The notes beneath the pieces were generated by a model. The model made no database searches. It worked only from the letters and a program-made list of their open reading frames with translations, and was not told the origin of the DNA. Below, piece by piece: positions 24,269 to 34,318 of a stretch of DNA of 36,511 nucleotides. The DNA is from JADLEX01 sp964586775 (GTDB lineage Bacteria; Lernaellota; Lernaellaia; JACKCT01): NCBI GenBank assembly GCA_964586775.1, contig CAZPJD010000042.1:1-36511 (forward strand). Reading direction: 5' to 3'. Both the position numbers and the translations under genes were made by a program. Each line of letters opens with the position of its first letter. Positions within the stretch are counted from its first letter, which is position 1.

Positions 24269-25413
24269 GGCGAAGCGCCGATCGCGTCGAGGACCTCGCC
24301 CAGGCCAAGCGCCTGGGCCGTGGTGCGCGTGTTCGCAATGAAACCCGGCGAGAGCCCGCCGATCACCATCGTGCCGCGATAGGCCGAGGCGTCGCTCAGC
24401 GGGCGGATCGGAACGCCGCTGACCGCGCCCTCGGACGCGAGCAGCCCCGCGTCGTACACCGCCTCCACAGCCACGCCCGCGTCGAGCGCGCCGGAAATCA
24501 GCGCATCGATTTCCTTGCCCGCGCGCAGAAACGCGATGGGTCCGCCAGGACTCATCTGCGTAAACGCACGCGCCGCAATGCGGCGGGGCAGCACGCGATC
24601 GAGCACGTCGGCGGGCAACGCGAATTGATCGCGCAATCCCGCTTTCCGCTTTTCATCAAGCGCCGCCAACGCACGCGCATAGCCGGCCTGCGCGGTTCGT
24701 TCGCGCGCAAAGATGCCATAGCGATGAACGATCCACGCCTCGAACGCGCGAGCATCGGCCTCGGGGAAGAACCGCCAGCCGAGATAAACATTGTTCGCCG
24801 TGAGGCGCTCGATCATGAAGTCGAAGCTCGATCGCGCCTGGGGCTCATGACGCACCACGCATCCATCCACGAAACGCACGTCATGCCCCGCCGCGAGCAC
24901 GCGAAACGCCAGGTCGTACTCCTCGACGTAGGTGCCATAGATTTCGGGATAGCCTCCGAGGCAGAGGAATAAATCGCGTGGCATCGCCGCGCCGCAGCCG
25001 ACATGCGCGTAGGGCGCGCCGCCCTCTTCCCACGATCCGTCGGGCAGCTTCACCCACGCCGCCGCGATGCCGGTGCGACCGTCGGCGAGCGCGTCGAGCA
25101 TTCGCTCCAGCGCGCCGGGTTCGGGGTAAGAGTCGTCGTCGAGCATGACCACGACCGGCGCGGTCGCAGCCTTGGCCGCATCGTTTCGCGCGGCCGATTC
25201 GCGGTTGGTTTCCAGACGCAGCACGCGAACATCCCGATAGCGCCGCGCGATCTCGCCCGCCGTACCGTCGTCCGACGCGTTGTCGGCGACGATGACCTCC
25301 ACATCCAGCCCCGGCGCCTGGGCGATGCGCCCAAGCGTCTCGATCACGCGGGCGCACCGGTTGCGCGTCGGCAGGATCAGGGCGGCGTGCGTGGAATGGG
25401 GCACGATGCGCAT
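24265..25413 (-). CDS. Family 2 glycosyltransferase with an additional C-terminal domain
   Basis: A 382-residue protein. Residues 10-230 form a GT-A domain: ILPTRNR, VIVADNASDDGT, ARNDAA and the metal-binding DDD at 92-94, then the EEYDLAFRV acceptor motif and a downstream HEPQ. A charged helical linker of about 55 residues follows. The last 90 residues (about 291-382) read like a compact Rossmann-type domain (AFLRAGKEIDALISGALDAG, then VYDAGL and MVIGGLSPGF), reminiscent of the sugar-binding nucleotide-like domains appended to some sugar methyltransferases. Its ligand is unknown. GGAG lies five bases before the ATG. Confidence 0.88.
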   Translation of the reverse strand: MRIVPHSTHAALILPTRNRCARVIETLGRIAQAPGLDVEVIVADNASDDGTAGEIARRYRDVRVLRLETNRESAARNDAAKAATAPVVVMLDDDSYPEPGALERMLDALADGRTGIAAAWVKLPDGSWEEGGAPYAHVGCGAAMPRDLFLCLGGYPEIYGTYVEEYDLAFRVLAAGHDVRFVDGCVVRHEPQARSSFDFMIERLTANNVYLGWRFFPEADARAFEAWIVHRYGIFARERTAQAGYARALAALDEKRKAGLRDQFALPADVLDRVLPRRIAARAFTQMSPGGPIAFLRAGKEIDALISGALDAGVAVEAVYDAGLLASEGAVSGVPIRPLSDASAYRGTMVIGGLSPGFIANTRTTAQALGLGEVLDAIGASP

Positions 25414-25434
25414 GGCGGCTCCGGATTTGGGCGA

Positions 25435-25463
25435 AGTTTAGGGGGATGGCCCACTTGACTCAA
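25435..25463 (-). promoter_or_regulatory. Candidate promoter for the glycosyltransferase pair
   Basis: On the minus strand TTGAGT (25463-25458) and TAAACT (25440-25435) are 17 bases apart, each matching four of six sigma70 consensus positions. Transcription would start roughly 15-20 bases before the GT2 ATG at 25413, leaving room for its GGAG ribosome site. Confidence 0.4.
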
Positions 25464-25507
25464 TATCCGCGCGCTCGATCATGCCGCGATTCGCGCGGAG
25501 GTGCGTC

Positions 25508-26125
25508 GTGGATGTATTTGAGGCGATTCGTTCGCGGCGATCGTGCCGCTCGTTCGTGCCGGGGCTGCGAATCGATCGGGGCACGCTCGAGGAAATATTT
25601 TCGCTCGCCGTGCTCGCGCCGTCGTCGTTCAACCTTCAGCCGTGGAAATTTTTGGTCATCGAAGACGAGCAGACGCGCTCGCGCATTCGGCCCATCGCGA
25701 AGGATCAGGCGCAGATCACCGACTCATCGGCGCTCGTCGTCGTGTGCGCGCACGAACGGCCCGCCCAGGTCGCGCCCGACGCCTTCGCCCGGCGCGTCGA
25801 TTCGGGACAATGGACGCCGGAGCGTCGCGAACGCGCGCTGCGTGCGGTGGATCAGCTTTACCCCGACGACCTTGCCCGGCGCGAGTATGCAATCCGCAAT
25901 TCGACCTTCGCGGCGGCGCACATCTTGCTGGCGGCCGAGGGTCTCGGCCTCGCGACATGCCCGATCATTGGTTTCGACAAACCCGTCCTGACGGAAATGC
26001 TCGGCGTCGGCTCTCCGTGGGTGATATCGTTTCTGATTGCGATCGGGACACGCAAGAGCGAAGACCCGCCGCGCCCGCCGCGGAAAGCGATCGACCGCGT
26101 GGTCTTCTACGAGTCGTTCGAATGA
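25508..26125 (+). CDS. Nitroreductase-family flavoprotein
   Basis: A 205-residue FMN-binding protein of the nitroreductase superfamily, which reduces nitro groups, quinones or related electron acceptors with NAD(P)H. The N-terminal RSRRSCRSF and PSSFNLQPWKF contact FMN phosphate, and the mid-region AAAHILLAAEGLGLATCPIIGFD with the C-terminal IGTRK complete the fold. GTG 25508 is chosen because GGAGG lies six bases upstream; an ATG nine codons earlier (25481) has no ribosome site. It stands alone and converges with the redoxin gene. Confidence 0.92.
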   Translation: MDVFEAIRSRRSCRSFVPGLRIDRGTLEEIFSLAVLAPSSFNLQPWKFLVIEDEQTRSRIRPIAKDQAQITDSSALVVVCAHERPAQVAPDAFARRVDSGQWTPERRERALRAVDQLYPDDLARREYAIRNSTFAAAHILLAAEGLGLATCPIIGFDKPVLTEMLGVGSPWVISFLIAIGTRKSEDPPRPPRKAIDRVVFYESFE

Positions 26126-26148
26126 AAAACGGCCGGGCGAACCCGGCC
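26125..26148 (-). terminator. Intrinsic terminator of the redoxin gene
   Basis: On the minus strand a perfect 7-base stem (GGCCGGG with CCCGGCC) closed by a stable TTCG loop is followed by GTTTTT. It lies 23 bases beyond the redoxin stop and abuts the stop of the converging nitroreductase. Confidence 0.85.
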
Positions 26149-26171
26149 GCGTCGCGTCGATCCCGGCGCGA

Positions 26172-26801
26172 TCACTCGTACTTCACGCTGCACCCATAGG
26201 GCTTGGTCTGCGCGGGATTCGGCGCCTGCCCCGCGGCCAGGGCCTTGAGCGCCGCCGCGACGTAGTTGTCGGCGTTCGCCGGATCGCCCATGGGCATGGG
26301 CTTGTCGTCCATCGCGCCCGCGTAAACGAGCACGCCGTTCTTATCCACGATGTACATGTGCGGCGTCGTCTTCGCGCCGTACGCGGTACCGACCTTGCCA
26401 TCGGCGTCGTAGAGTTGCGGGTGCGTGATGTTGCTGTCCTTCATCCACTTCGCGTAATCGGCGGGCGCGAGGAAGTCCTGATGATCCTTGTTCGTCGAGT
26501 TGATCGCGAGAAACACCACGTCGCCGTTCGCCGCGATGAGCTTTTTCATGGTGCCGCCCTTCACGTGCTTTTTTACGAAGGGGCAGCCGGGGTTCGTCCA
26601 TTCCAGCACCACCGTCTTGCCCTTGTAGGCCGACAGCTTGTGCACCTTGCCCGCCGTGTCGGTGAGCTCGAAGTCGGGCGCGGGTTTGCCCACCGCGGCG
26701 CTCTCGGCGAACGCGGGCGCGGACGCGAATAGGCTCGTCGAGAACGCGAGCAGCATGGGAATGAGTCGAAGTCGGATCGATCGAAGCATCACGCTGGGCA
26801 T
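26172..26801 (-). CDS. Exported thioredoxin-fold (redoxin/AhpC-TSA-like) protein
   Basis: A 209-residue protein with a Sec signal peptide (about residues 1-33, ending AFA). The thioredoxin fold is visible as GKPAPDFELTDTAGK, then VVLEWTNPGCPFVKKH with Cys73, AINSTNKDHQDF, and TTPHMYIVDKNG with the cis-proline. There is no CxxC: Cys73 is followed by Pro-Phe. A second cysteine near the C-terminus (PYGCSVKY, Cys204) is a candidate resolving residue. Such proteins are annotated as redoxin-domain or thioredoxin-family; a peroxidase role is possible. ATG 26801 has GGAGG eight bases upstream; ATG 26789 is an alternative. Confidence 0.87.
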   Translation of the reverse strand: MPSVMLRSIRLRLIPMLLAFSTSLFASAPAFAESAAVGKPAPDFELTDTAGKVHKLSAYKGKTVVLEWTNPGCPFVKKHVKGGTMKKLIAANGDVVFLAINSTNKDHQDFLAPADYAKWMKDSNITHPQLYDADGKVGTAYGAKTTPHMYIVDKNGVLVYAGAMDDKPMPMGDPANADNYVAAALKALAAGQAPNPAQTKPYGCSVKYE

Positions 26802-26905
26802 CGGTCTGGCCTCCGGGATCGTTGCGAAGTTTCGCGCACGAGACTGCCCAAGTCGGCCCGGTCGCGCCATGACGATCGTCACGCCGCGTGCGCGAAATGC
26901 GGCAC

Positions 26906-27958
26906 TCAGCGATCGGGGGACGCGCTTTTTCCGCCACCGAGCAACGAGAGCTTGCGCTCGTCGCGCTCGCGCAGTCCACGATCGATCAGGTCGTTGACCG
27001 CGGACTTCACGATCTCCTGACACTCCTCCACCGCGACGGGATCCTCAGCCGCCTCGGGGGGATACGGCAGGCGGATCGGCTCGCCGACGTACTGCGTCAT
27101 TTTGGCGGGGAGCGGTAGGAGCCCGAGGCCGATCGGGACGCTGATCGGCAGCAGGGCCTTCTTGGTTCCGAAGAGTTTATAGGCCGTCGTGTAGCCATCG
27201 AAGAAGATTCGGTAGGTGTCGTCCGTGCCGACATTGGCCGATGGGATGATCGGACACCTGTTGCGCAGCGCCATGCGAATGAAGCCGTGGCGTCCCTTCC
27301 ACAGGAGGCGGTAGCGATAGTGCGAAGACTTCCACGCTTCCTTCGCGCCGCCGGGCATGATGAAGATGAGCTCTTCGTTTTGCAGCAGGCGGTCGCCGTT
27401 TTCGTGGCTGCCGACCACCATCCCCATGTCCATGAAAAACTGCCGCAGGTACGGAAACTGATAGATGCGCCAGTCGGTCAGTCCGCGCGCCCAGCGCCCC
27501 GTGTGACGCAGGACCTCGTAAAACAGGAACCACCCATCGAGGGGCAGCAGGCCGTGATTCGAGATGATCATCGCCCGCCCATGCTTGGGCATGTTCTCGA
27601 TACCGATCACCTCGTAGCGGAAATACTGCTTGAGCAGCCACTCGAGGGGCTCCATCGCGTGGAGCGTCTCCTTGCGCACGAGCGTCAGCCGGTCTTCGTC
27701 GCCATGTTGGTATCGATCCTTGGGGATATAGGCGAGAATCATGTCTTTCAAGTCGCGCGCGTACTTCGCCAGATCTTCGGACAGCGGATCGAATTCGTGC
27801 TTCGGCGTCGCGGGTCCTGGTTCTTCGAGCTCGATCATCTTGCGACGCAGGCGGTCGTCCTCGCGCGACTTACGCAGGATCTCGAGGCGAACGCGCTCCC
27901 GCTCGTCGGGCGAGAGCTGGTCGTAGTGCGCGATAAGTTCCTCGATGCTGTATTTCAA
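26906..27958 (-). CDS. Lysophospholipid/diacylglycerol acyltransferase-like protein (TMEM68/DGAT2-type motifs)
   Basis: A 350-residue membrane-associated acyltransferase. The catalytic motif is NHGLLPLD (His135, Asp141), that is H-x5-D rather than the H-x4-D of PlsC. The second block IMPGGAKEAW (about 200-209) followed by a KGRHGF segment matches the PGG..EA region of TMEM68/DGAT2-type enzymes, as does the later CPIIPSANVG. An N-terminal stretch of about 90 charged residues, likely helical, precedes it. Acyl donor and acceptor cannot be named. The TTG start at 27958 has GGAGG four bases upstream; no ATG lies before the conserved region except internal ones. Confidence 0.85.
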   Translation of the reverse strand: MKYSIEELIAHYDQLSPDERERVRLEILRKSREDDRLRRKMIELEEPGPATPKHEFDPLSEDLAKYARDLKDMILAYIPKDRYQHGDEDRLTLVRKETLHAMEPLEWLLKQYFRYEVIGIENMPKHGRAMIISNHGLLPLDGWFLFYEVLRHTGRWARGLTDWRIYQFPYLRQFFMDMGMVVGSHENGDRLLQNEELIFIMPGGAKEAWKSSHYRYRLLWKGRHGFIRMALRNRCPIIPSANVGTDDTYRIFFDGYTTAYKLFGTKKALLPISVPIGLGLLPLPAKMTQYVGEPIRLPYPPEAAEDPVAVEECQEIVKSAVNDLIDRGLRERDERKLSLLGGGKSASPDR

Positions 27959-27990
27959 GTGACCTCCGTGGTCCTGCGCGTCGGGGCGGG

Positions 27991-28019
27991 AATATGGTAG
28001 AAATCGAGGACGGCGGCAA
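27991..28019 (-). promoter_or_regulatory. Weak candidate promoter for the acyltransferase
   Basis: On the minus strand TTGCCG (28019-28014) and CATATT (27996-27991) are 17 bases apart, each with four of six consensus matches. It lies in the 93-base gap between the divergent acyltransferase and AKR-like genes; a start site would fall about 25 bases before the TTG. Confidence 0.25.
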
Positions 28020-28051
28020 CAACTCCCTTTCGGTTTACCTTGGAGGCGGCC

Positions 28052-28867
28052 ATGTCCGGCTTTTCGCAACGTGTGGTACTCGGTCGATCGGGCCTTTCTG
28101 TCGGCCCCCTCGGCGTGTCCGGCGGATACGGTGTGCCAACGAGCGCGCTGCTCGAAGCCTTCGAGCGCGGCGTCAACTACTGGTATCACGGTTCGAGGCG
28201 CGCGGGCGGCATGACGCGGGCGATCCACGAGATCGTGAAGTCGGGACGACGCGACAGGCTCGTCGTCGTTTTGCAAAGCTACTCGCGCTGGCCGTCGATC
28301 ACGGAAAAGACCTTCGCCGCCGGGCTCAAGTCGCTGCGTCTCGACTACGCCGACGTCCTGCTGCTCGGGTGGTTCAACGGGATGCCGAGCCGCAAGGTGC
28401 TCGACGGCGTGCGGGCGCTGCGCGATCGGGGTCTTTGCCGCCACGTCGCGATCTCGTCGCACCACCGCCCGGCTTTCGTCGATTTCGAGAAAGACGACCT
28501 CTTCTCGGTATTCCACATCCGCTACAACGCCGCGCACACGGGAGCCGAGAAAGATATCTTTCCGCACATCCCGGCAGATCGCCGTCCCGGCACGGTGGCT
28601 TACACCGCGACCCGGTGGGGCGACCTGTTCAAGCCGTCGAAGATGCCACAAGGCGAAGCGCCCCTGCGCGGCCGCGACGCCTATCGCTTCGTGCTCTCGA
28701 ATCCCGACTTCAATGTATGCATGACGGGCCCGTCGAACGCCGAGCACATGCGCGAAGCGCTCGCCGCGCTCGACGAAGGGCCGCTCTCGGAGAGCGAGAA
28801 CGAGCGAATCCGGCGCATCGGTCGTCATGTGCGCGGCAAGGACACGCTCGGCAACATCAAGGACTGA
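28052..28867 (+). CDS. Aldo/keto reductase-fold protein lacking the catalytic tetrad
   Basis: A 271-residue protein that follows the AKR barrel: LGRSGLSVGPLG at the start, a GVNYWYHG segment, LKSLRLDYADVLLL, then RHVAISSHHRPAF and a C-terminal FVLSNPDFNVCMTGPSNAEHM. Aligned by eye with the canonical AKR at 34319, all four catalytic positions differ: Asp becomes Tyr45, Tyr becomes Arg50, Lys becomes Gln75, and His becomes Gly106. The C-terminal NADP-binding block GPSNAEHM is kept in outline. It may be a non-reductase or use different chemistry. ATG 28052 has GGAGG five bases upstream; a TTG at 28040 is not supported. It ends six bases from the converging CDGSH gene. Confidence 0.85.
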   Translation: MSGFSQRVVLGRSGLSVGPLGVSGGYGVPTSALLEAFERGVNYWYHGSRRAGGMTRAIHEIVKSGRRDRLVVVLQSYSRWPSITEKTFAAGLKSLRLDYADVLLLGWFNGMPSRKVLDGVRALRDRGLCRHVAISSHHRPAFVDFEKDDLFSVFHIRYNAAHTGAEKDIFPHIPADRRPGTVAYTATRWGDLFKPSKMPQGEAPLRGRDAYRFVLSNPDFNVCMTGPSNAEHMREALAALDEGPLSESENERIRRIGRHVRGKDTLGNIKD

Positions 28868-28873
28868 CGCGGC

Positions 28874-29119
28874 CTATTCGTCGTCCACCGTCGCGTGCGT
28901 GCCGTCGCAAAACGGCGCGTTCTCGCTGCGCTTGCACATGCACAGCGCCTTGGTCTCGGTCTGGTCGATGTTGAAACGGATCGGTTGGAAGCCCGATCCG
29001 CGATGCGAACCGTCGCAAAACGGCTGATTGCCCGACATCCCACACGCGCACCACGCGTAAGACCCCGCGTCGAGTTCCGTTACCGCAGGCCGCTGGCCCG
29101 CCACTTTCGGCATTCCCAT
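28874..29119 (-). CDS. Two-domain CDGSH iron-sulphur protein
   Basis: An 81-residue protein with two CDGSH-type 2Fe-2S sites: CACGMSGNQPFCDGSH and CMCKRSENAPFCDGTH, each giving three Cys and one His ligand. In the bacterial and mitochondrial family (mitoNEET, Miner2) such domains hold redox-active, labile clusters. Two sites in one chain resemble eukaryotic Miner2, though here each is minimal. There is no transmembrane helix, so it is probably cytoplasmic. The start ATG has GGAGG six bases upstream. It follows the YyaL-like gene by 64 bases on the same strand. Confidence 0.93.
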   Translation of the reverse strand: MGMPKVAGQRPAVTELDAGSYAWCACGMSGNQPFCDGSHRGSGFQPIRFNIDQTETKALCMCKRSENAPFCDGTHATVDDE

Positions 29120-29183
29120 CGCTCACCTCCAGATTCGATCGGCGAAGGTGAAGTCCCCGCCATTGTTGACGATTCGTTGATAC

Positions 29184-31427
<2,244 letters not shown>

Positions 31428-31496
31428 TCTTGCGGTCCAAGATATTCCGTGGACGCGCATCATGCACGGCGCGACCGCGCGCCGCTATGACGGCGA

Positions 31497-32357
31497 TTAG
31501 CCCTTGTCGCGTCGGCCCGGCAGCAGATGGGTCGAACGCTGAAGCAGCCGATCGAGCCAACGCCGGGGCAACAAATAGACGAGGTGCGGCGCGATGCGGG
31601 CGAGAAAGTGCCGCCGGTATCGCGGCGCGGGTCGGGCGTCGTGAGCGATTCTCCAAATGAGATCGGAGATGACCTCCGGCGCGATAGCGCCCGCGTGTGT
31701 CTTTTCCCACTCGCGAAGGGCGAACGGGTAATCGTCGGCGTAACGAGGCGACGAGGCGAACCACGGCGCGCTGTCGCGATTTGCGCGCTCGACAAAGCGC
31801 GTCGCGACCGGCCCGGGCTGGATCGAAACTACGCGAATGCCGTCACGCTCGAGTTCCATGCGCAGCGCGTCGGTGATCGCCTCCAAGGCGTGTTTAGTGG
31901 CGGCGTAGGTCCCCGAGAGCGGCGAGGCCAGTTCGCCCGTCACGCTGCTGATGTTGACGATCGTCCCGCCGCCGCCGGCGCGCATGATGGGCGCGGCGCG
32001 CCGGGCCAGCGCGGTCGGCGCGAACACGTTGACCTCGAACATCTCGCGGATCGCCGCGTCGGTCTGATCCTCGATCGCCCCGCGCACGCCGTAACCCGCG
32101 TTGTTCACGAGCAGGTCGAGCCGATCCGTCCGCGAGGCAAGGTCGTCCATCAGCGCGTCGGCCGCGCCCGGGACCCCGAGATCACACATAAGCGGTGTCA
32201 CGCCCGCCATCGGGCTCAATTCCTGTGCATCCTCGGGCCTGCGAACCGTCGCGAACACCTGCCAGCCACCCGCCGACAGGCGCTGCACGGTCGCACGCCC
32301 GATGCCCGACGAAGCGCCGGTCACCAGAGCGGTGGGAGTGCTGGCATGGCCCATCAT
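31497..32357 (-). CDS. Short-chain dehydrogenase/reductase
   Basis: A 286-residue classical SDR. The cofactor loop TGASSGIG is at residues 13-20, NNAGYG follows the fourth strand, and the active site is Ser in ISSVTGE with Tyr-x-x-x-Lys in YAATK. The extra C-terminal 60 residues include a hydrophobic, arginine-rich tail (RIAPHLVYLLPRRWLDRLL) that may attach it to a membrane, as in retinol dehydrogenase-like SDRs. Substrate unknown. GGAGG lies four bases before ATG 32357 and seven before ATG 32354; either may be used. It is divergent from the CheA-like kinase. Confidence 0.93.
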   Translation of the reverse strand: MMGHASTPTALVTGASSGIGRATVQRLSAGGWQVFATVRRPEDAQELSPMAGVTPLMCDLGVPGAADALMDDLASRTDRLDLLVNNAGYGVRGAIEDQTDAAIREMFEVNVFAPTALARRAAPIMRAGGGGTIVNISSVTGELASPLSGTYAATKHALEAITDALRMELERDGIRVVSIQPGPVATRFVERANRDSAPWFASSPRYADDYPFALREWEKTHAGAIAPEVISDLIWRIAHDARPAPRYRRHFLARIAPHLVYLLPRRWLDRLLQRSTHLLPGRRDKG

Positions 32358-32431
32358 GAAGCCTCCGTGCCGAGGTCGAATTTTTTCGAGATTCCGAATC
32401 CCGAAAGCCTCGACCGGATCGTGCCGCGAGC

Positions 32432-32460
32432 TTCCCAAGCGCGCGGTTTCTCACTATATC
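32432..32460 (+). promoter_or_regulatory. Candidate promoter for the CheA-like kinase (divergent, overlapping)
   Basis: TTCCCA (32432-32437) and TATATC (32455-32460) are 17 bases apart, each with four of six sigma70 matches. A start near 32467 leaves about 36 bases before the TTG at 32503. The -10 shares bases with the opposite-strand -10 box. Confidence 0.3.
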
Positions 32461-32480
32461 TAGCGGCGGTTTTCGCGCAA
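32453..32480 (-). promoter_or_regulatory. Candidate promoter for the SDR gene (divergent, overlapping)
   Basis: On the minus strand TTGCGC (32480-32475) and TATAGT (32458-32453, five of six consensus matches) are 16 bases apart. The -10 overlaps the opposite-strand candidate -10 at 32455-32460, so the two promoters would compete. The leader to the SDR ATG would be about 90 bases. Confidence 0.35.
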
Positions 32481-32502
32481 TTCGCCATCGGCGGCGGCCG
32501 GG

Positions 32503-34311
32503 TTGGCGAAGTTACCGCGAGCGGGGCAAAACTTGTCGCTTTCCGACGACTACATCGACCACGCACGGCGCGCGCTTTCGCGAGTCGAAAAGCTTCTGCT
32601 CGACCTCGACGGTTCGCAGGATCGACAGGAAGAGTTCGACGAGGTCTTTCGCGAAATCCACTCGATCAAGGGAAGCGCGGGCTTCTTCAACCAACCGTCG
32701 CTCGGTCGCCGCGCGCATCAGGTCGAAAATATTCTGGATGCCCTGCGCACCTCGCGCCTCGATTACAACGACGATGTGGCGACGTTCTTGATGCTCGGCC
32801 GCGATCTGCTCGCGGTGGAACTCGAACCCGAGGCGAACCGGATCGACTCGAGCCCGATGGCCGCGGATTTCGAAAACCGCTACCACGCGATCGCCAAGCG
32901 CATCGCCGTGGTGCGCCGCCCGCGTTTCGACGAACTCCGCGAGATCCTGAACATGCTCGAGGCCGAAAGCGCGTCGAGCCCCGAGATCCTCGAAACGCCG
33001 CACGTGCATGAGCTTTTCGAGCGCATGGAGTCGCTGCGCGAGGGTCTTCGCGCACACCGCGAGGAACGCTGGGCCCAGCTCCTGCACGAGGAAACGCTGA
33101 CGACGCACCCCGAGCTGGCCGATCTTCAGGAGATGGAGATCCTCGCCCGCCGGATGAAGGATGCGCCGCTTTCCGCCACGGACGCGAAGAGATTCCGCGA
33201 ACGCCTGGCACACCTGCACGACCTGCACGGGTCGAACGCGCGCGTCATGACCGGGGTGGTCAGCCTGGAGCCGCTGTCGCGCTTCCTCGACGACGAACGC
33301 CTCGCGACGATGCCGCAGTTTCAGGCCGACGTGCGTCGGGCCATGCGGGATCTGATTTCGGCCGTGCTGGGCCCGCGCGGCGCGCGCGTCCAGAAGATGG
33401 GCGAGATCCTGATCGACGAAGGTCTCCTGAAGCCCGAGGACGTGGCGGATGCGGTCGGGCGGCAGCGCCGATTGGGCCAGATTCTGGTCGAGGACGGCAA
33501 GGTCACGCAGGCCGACGTCGAGCGCTCGCTATCGCGACAACGACGGCAAACCGACATCCGCGATCTGCTCGACGAAAGCGGGCCGACGCACCTGACGGTC
33601 CGCCGCGCGCGGATCGAGGAGTTGTCCGAGGCCATCCGACGCATTCGCGCGCTGGCGTCGCCCGGCGAAGAATTTCGCGACCGTCTCGAGTCGCTCATCG
33701 ACGAACTCGACGGATGCGTCAATGGGCTGTTAACGGTTAGGTTTGGCGATCTTGTCGACCACATGCCGCGCTACGTTCGCGATGTGTCGAAATACCTCAA
33801 GACCGCCGCCGATGTGGAGATTTACGGCACCGAGGTCGAAATCGAGCGACACGTCGCCGATCGCCTCGGCGCGGCGCTCGTTCACCTCGTCAACAACGCG
33901 CTCGCCCACGGCATCGAGCCCGACGCCGCCGCGCGCGAGGCCGCACGAAAACCGATTCGAGGTCGTATCCGGATCGCGGCGACAAGCGAAGACGGGCACG
34001 TGGCGATCGAGGTCGCCGACGACGGGCGCGGGCTCGACCGGGAACGGATCGAAGCAAAAGCGCGGTCGATCGGAATCGTCGACGACGCGCACCGCGCGTC
34101 CATGAGCGACGATGATGTGTGGCGGCTCATCTTCCACCCGCGACTGACCACGTCGGCGCTCGTGAACGAAATCTCGGGGCGCGGCGTCGGCATGAACGTC
34201 GTCTTGCGCGCCATCGAGGAAATCGGCGGTTCGATCGAGATCGACAACCGACCCTGCCTGGGCGTGACGTTTCGTCTCCTCTTCCCAAGGTCGAAACGCG
34301 CAGCGCCTTAG
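32503..34311 (+). CDS. CheA-like histidine kinase with Hpt domain, MshEN/GspE-N-like insert, HATPase; no CheW-like domain
   Basis: A 602-residue cytoplasmic protein. An Hpt domain carries EIHSIKGSAGFF with phospho-acceptor His53. A helical region of about 200 residues follows, then a segment near 299-350 with two KMGEILIDEGLLKPEDV / LGQILVEDGKVTQADV units, as in the N-terminal domains of GspE/MshE and some CheA proteins. The HATPase domain has an N-box LVHLVNNALAHGIE, a G1 box VADDGRGLD and a G2 box SGRGVGMNVV. The chain ends there, lacking the P5 CheW-like module, and the dimerisation segment before the N-box is unlike classical CheA. The start is a TTG (32503, alternative TTG 32533). Orphan: no receiver or CheW genes adjoin. 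Confidence 0.85.
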   Translation: MAKLPRAGQNLSLSDDYIDHARRALSRVEKLLLDLDGSQDRQEEFDEVFREIHSIKGSAGFFNQPSLGRRAHQVENILDALRTSRLDYNDDVATFLMLGRDLLAVELEPEANRIDSSPMAADFENRYHAIAKRIAVVRRPRFDELREILNMLEAESASSPEILETPHVHELFERMESLREGLRAHREERWAQLLHEETLTTHPELADLQEMEILARRMKDAPLSATDAKRFRERLAHLHDLHGSNARVMTGVVSLEPLSRFLDDERLATMPQFQADVRRAMRDLISAVLGPRGARVQKMGEILIDEGLLKPEDVADAVGRQRRLGQILVEDGKVTQADVERSLSRQRRQTDIRDLLDESGPTHLTVRRARIEELSEAIRRIRALASPGEEFRDRLESLIDELDGCVNGLLTVRFGDLVDHMPRYVRDVSKYLKTAADVEIYGTEVEIERHVADRLGAALVHLVNNALAHGIEPDAAAREAARKPIRGRIRIAATSEDGHVAIEVADDGRGLDRERIEAKARSIGIVDDAHRASMSDDDVWRLIFHPRLTTSALVNEISGRGVGMNVVLRAIEEIGGSIEIDNRPCLGVTFRLLFPRSKRAAP

Positions 34312-34318
34312 CCGCGCC

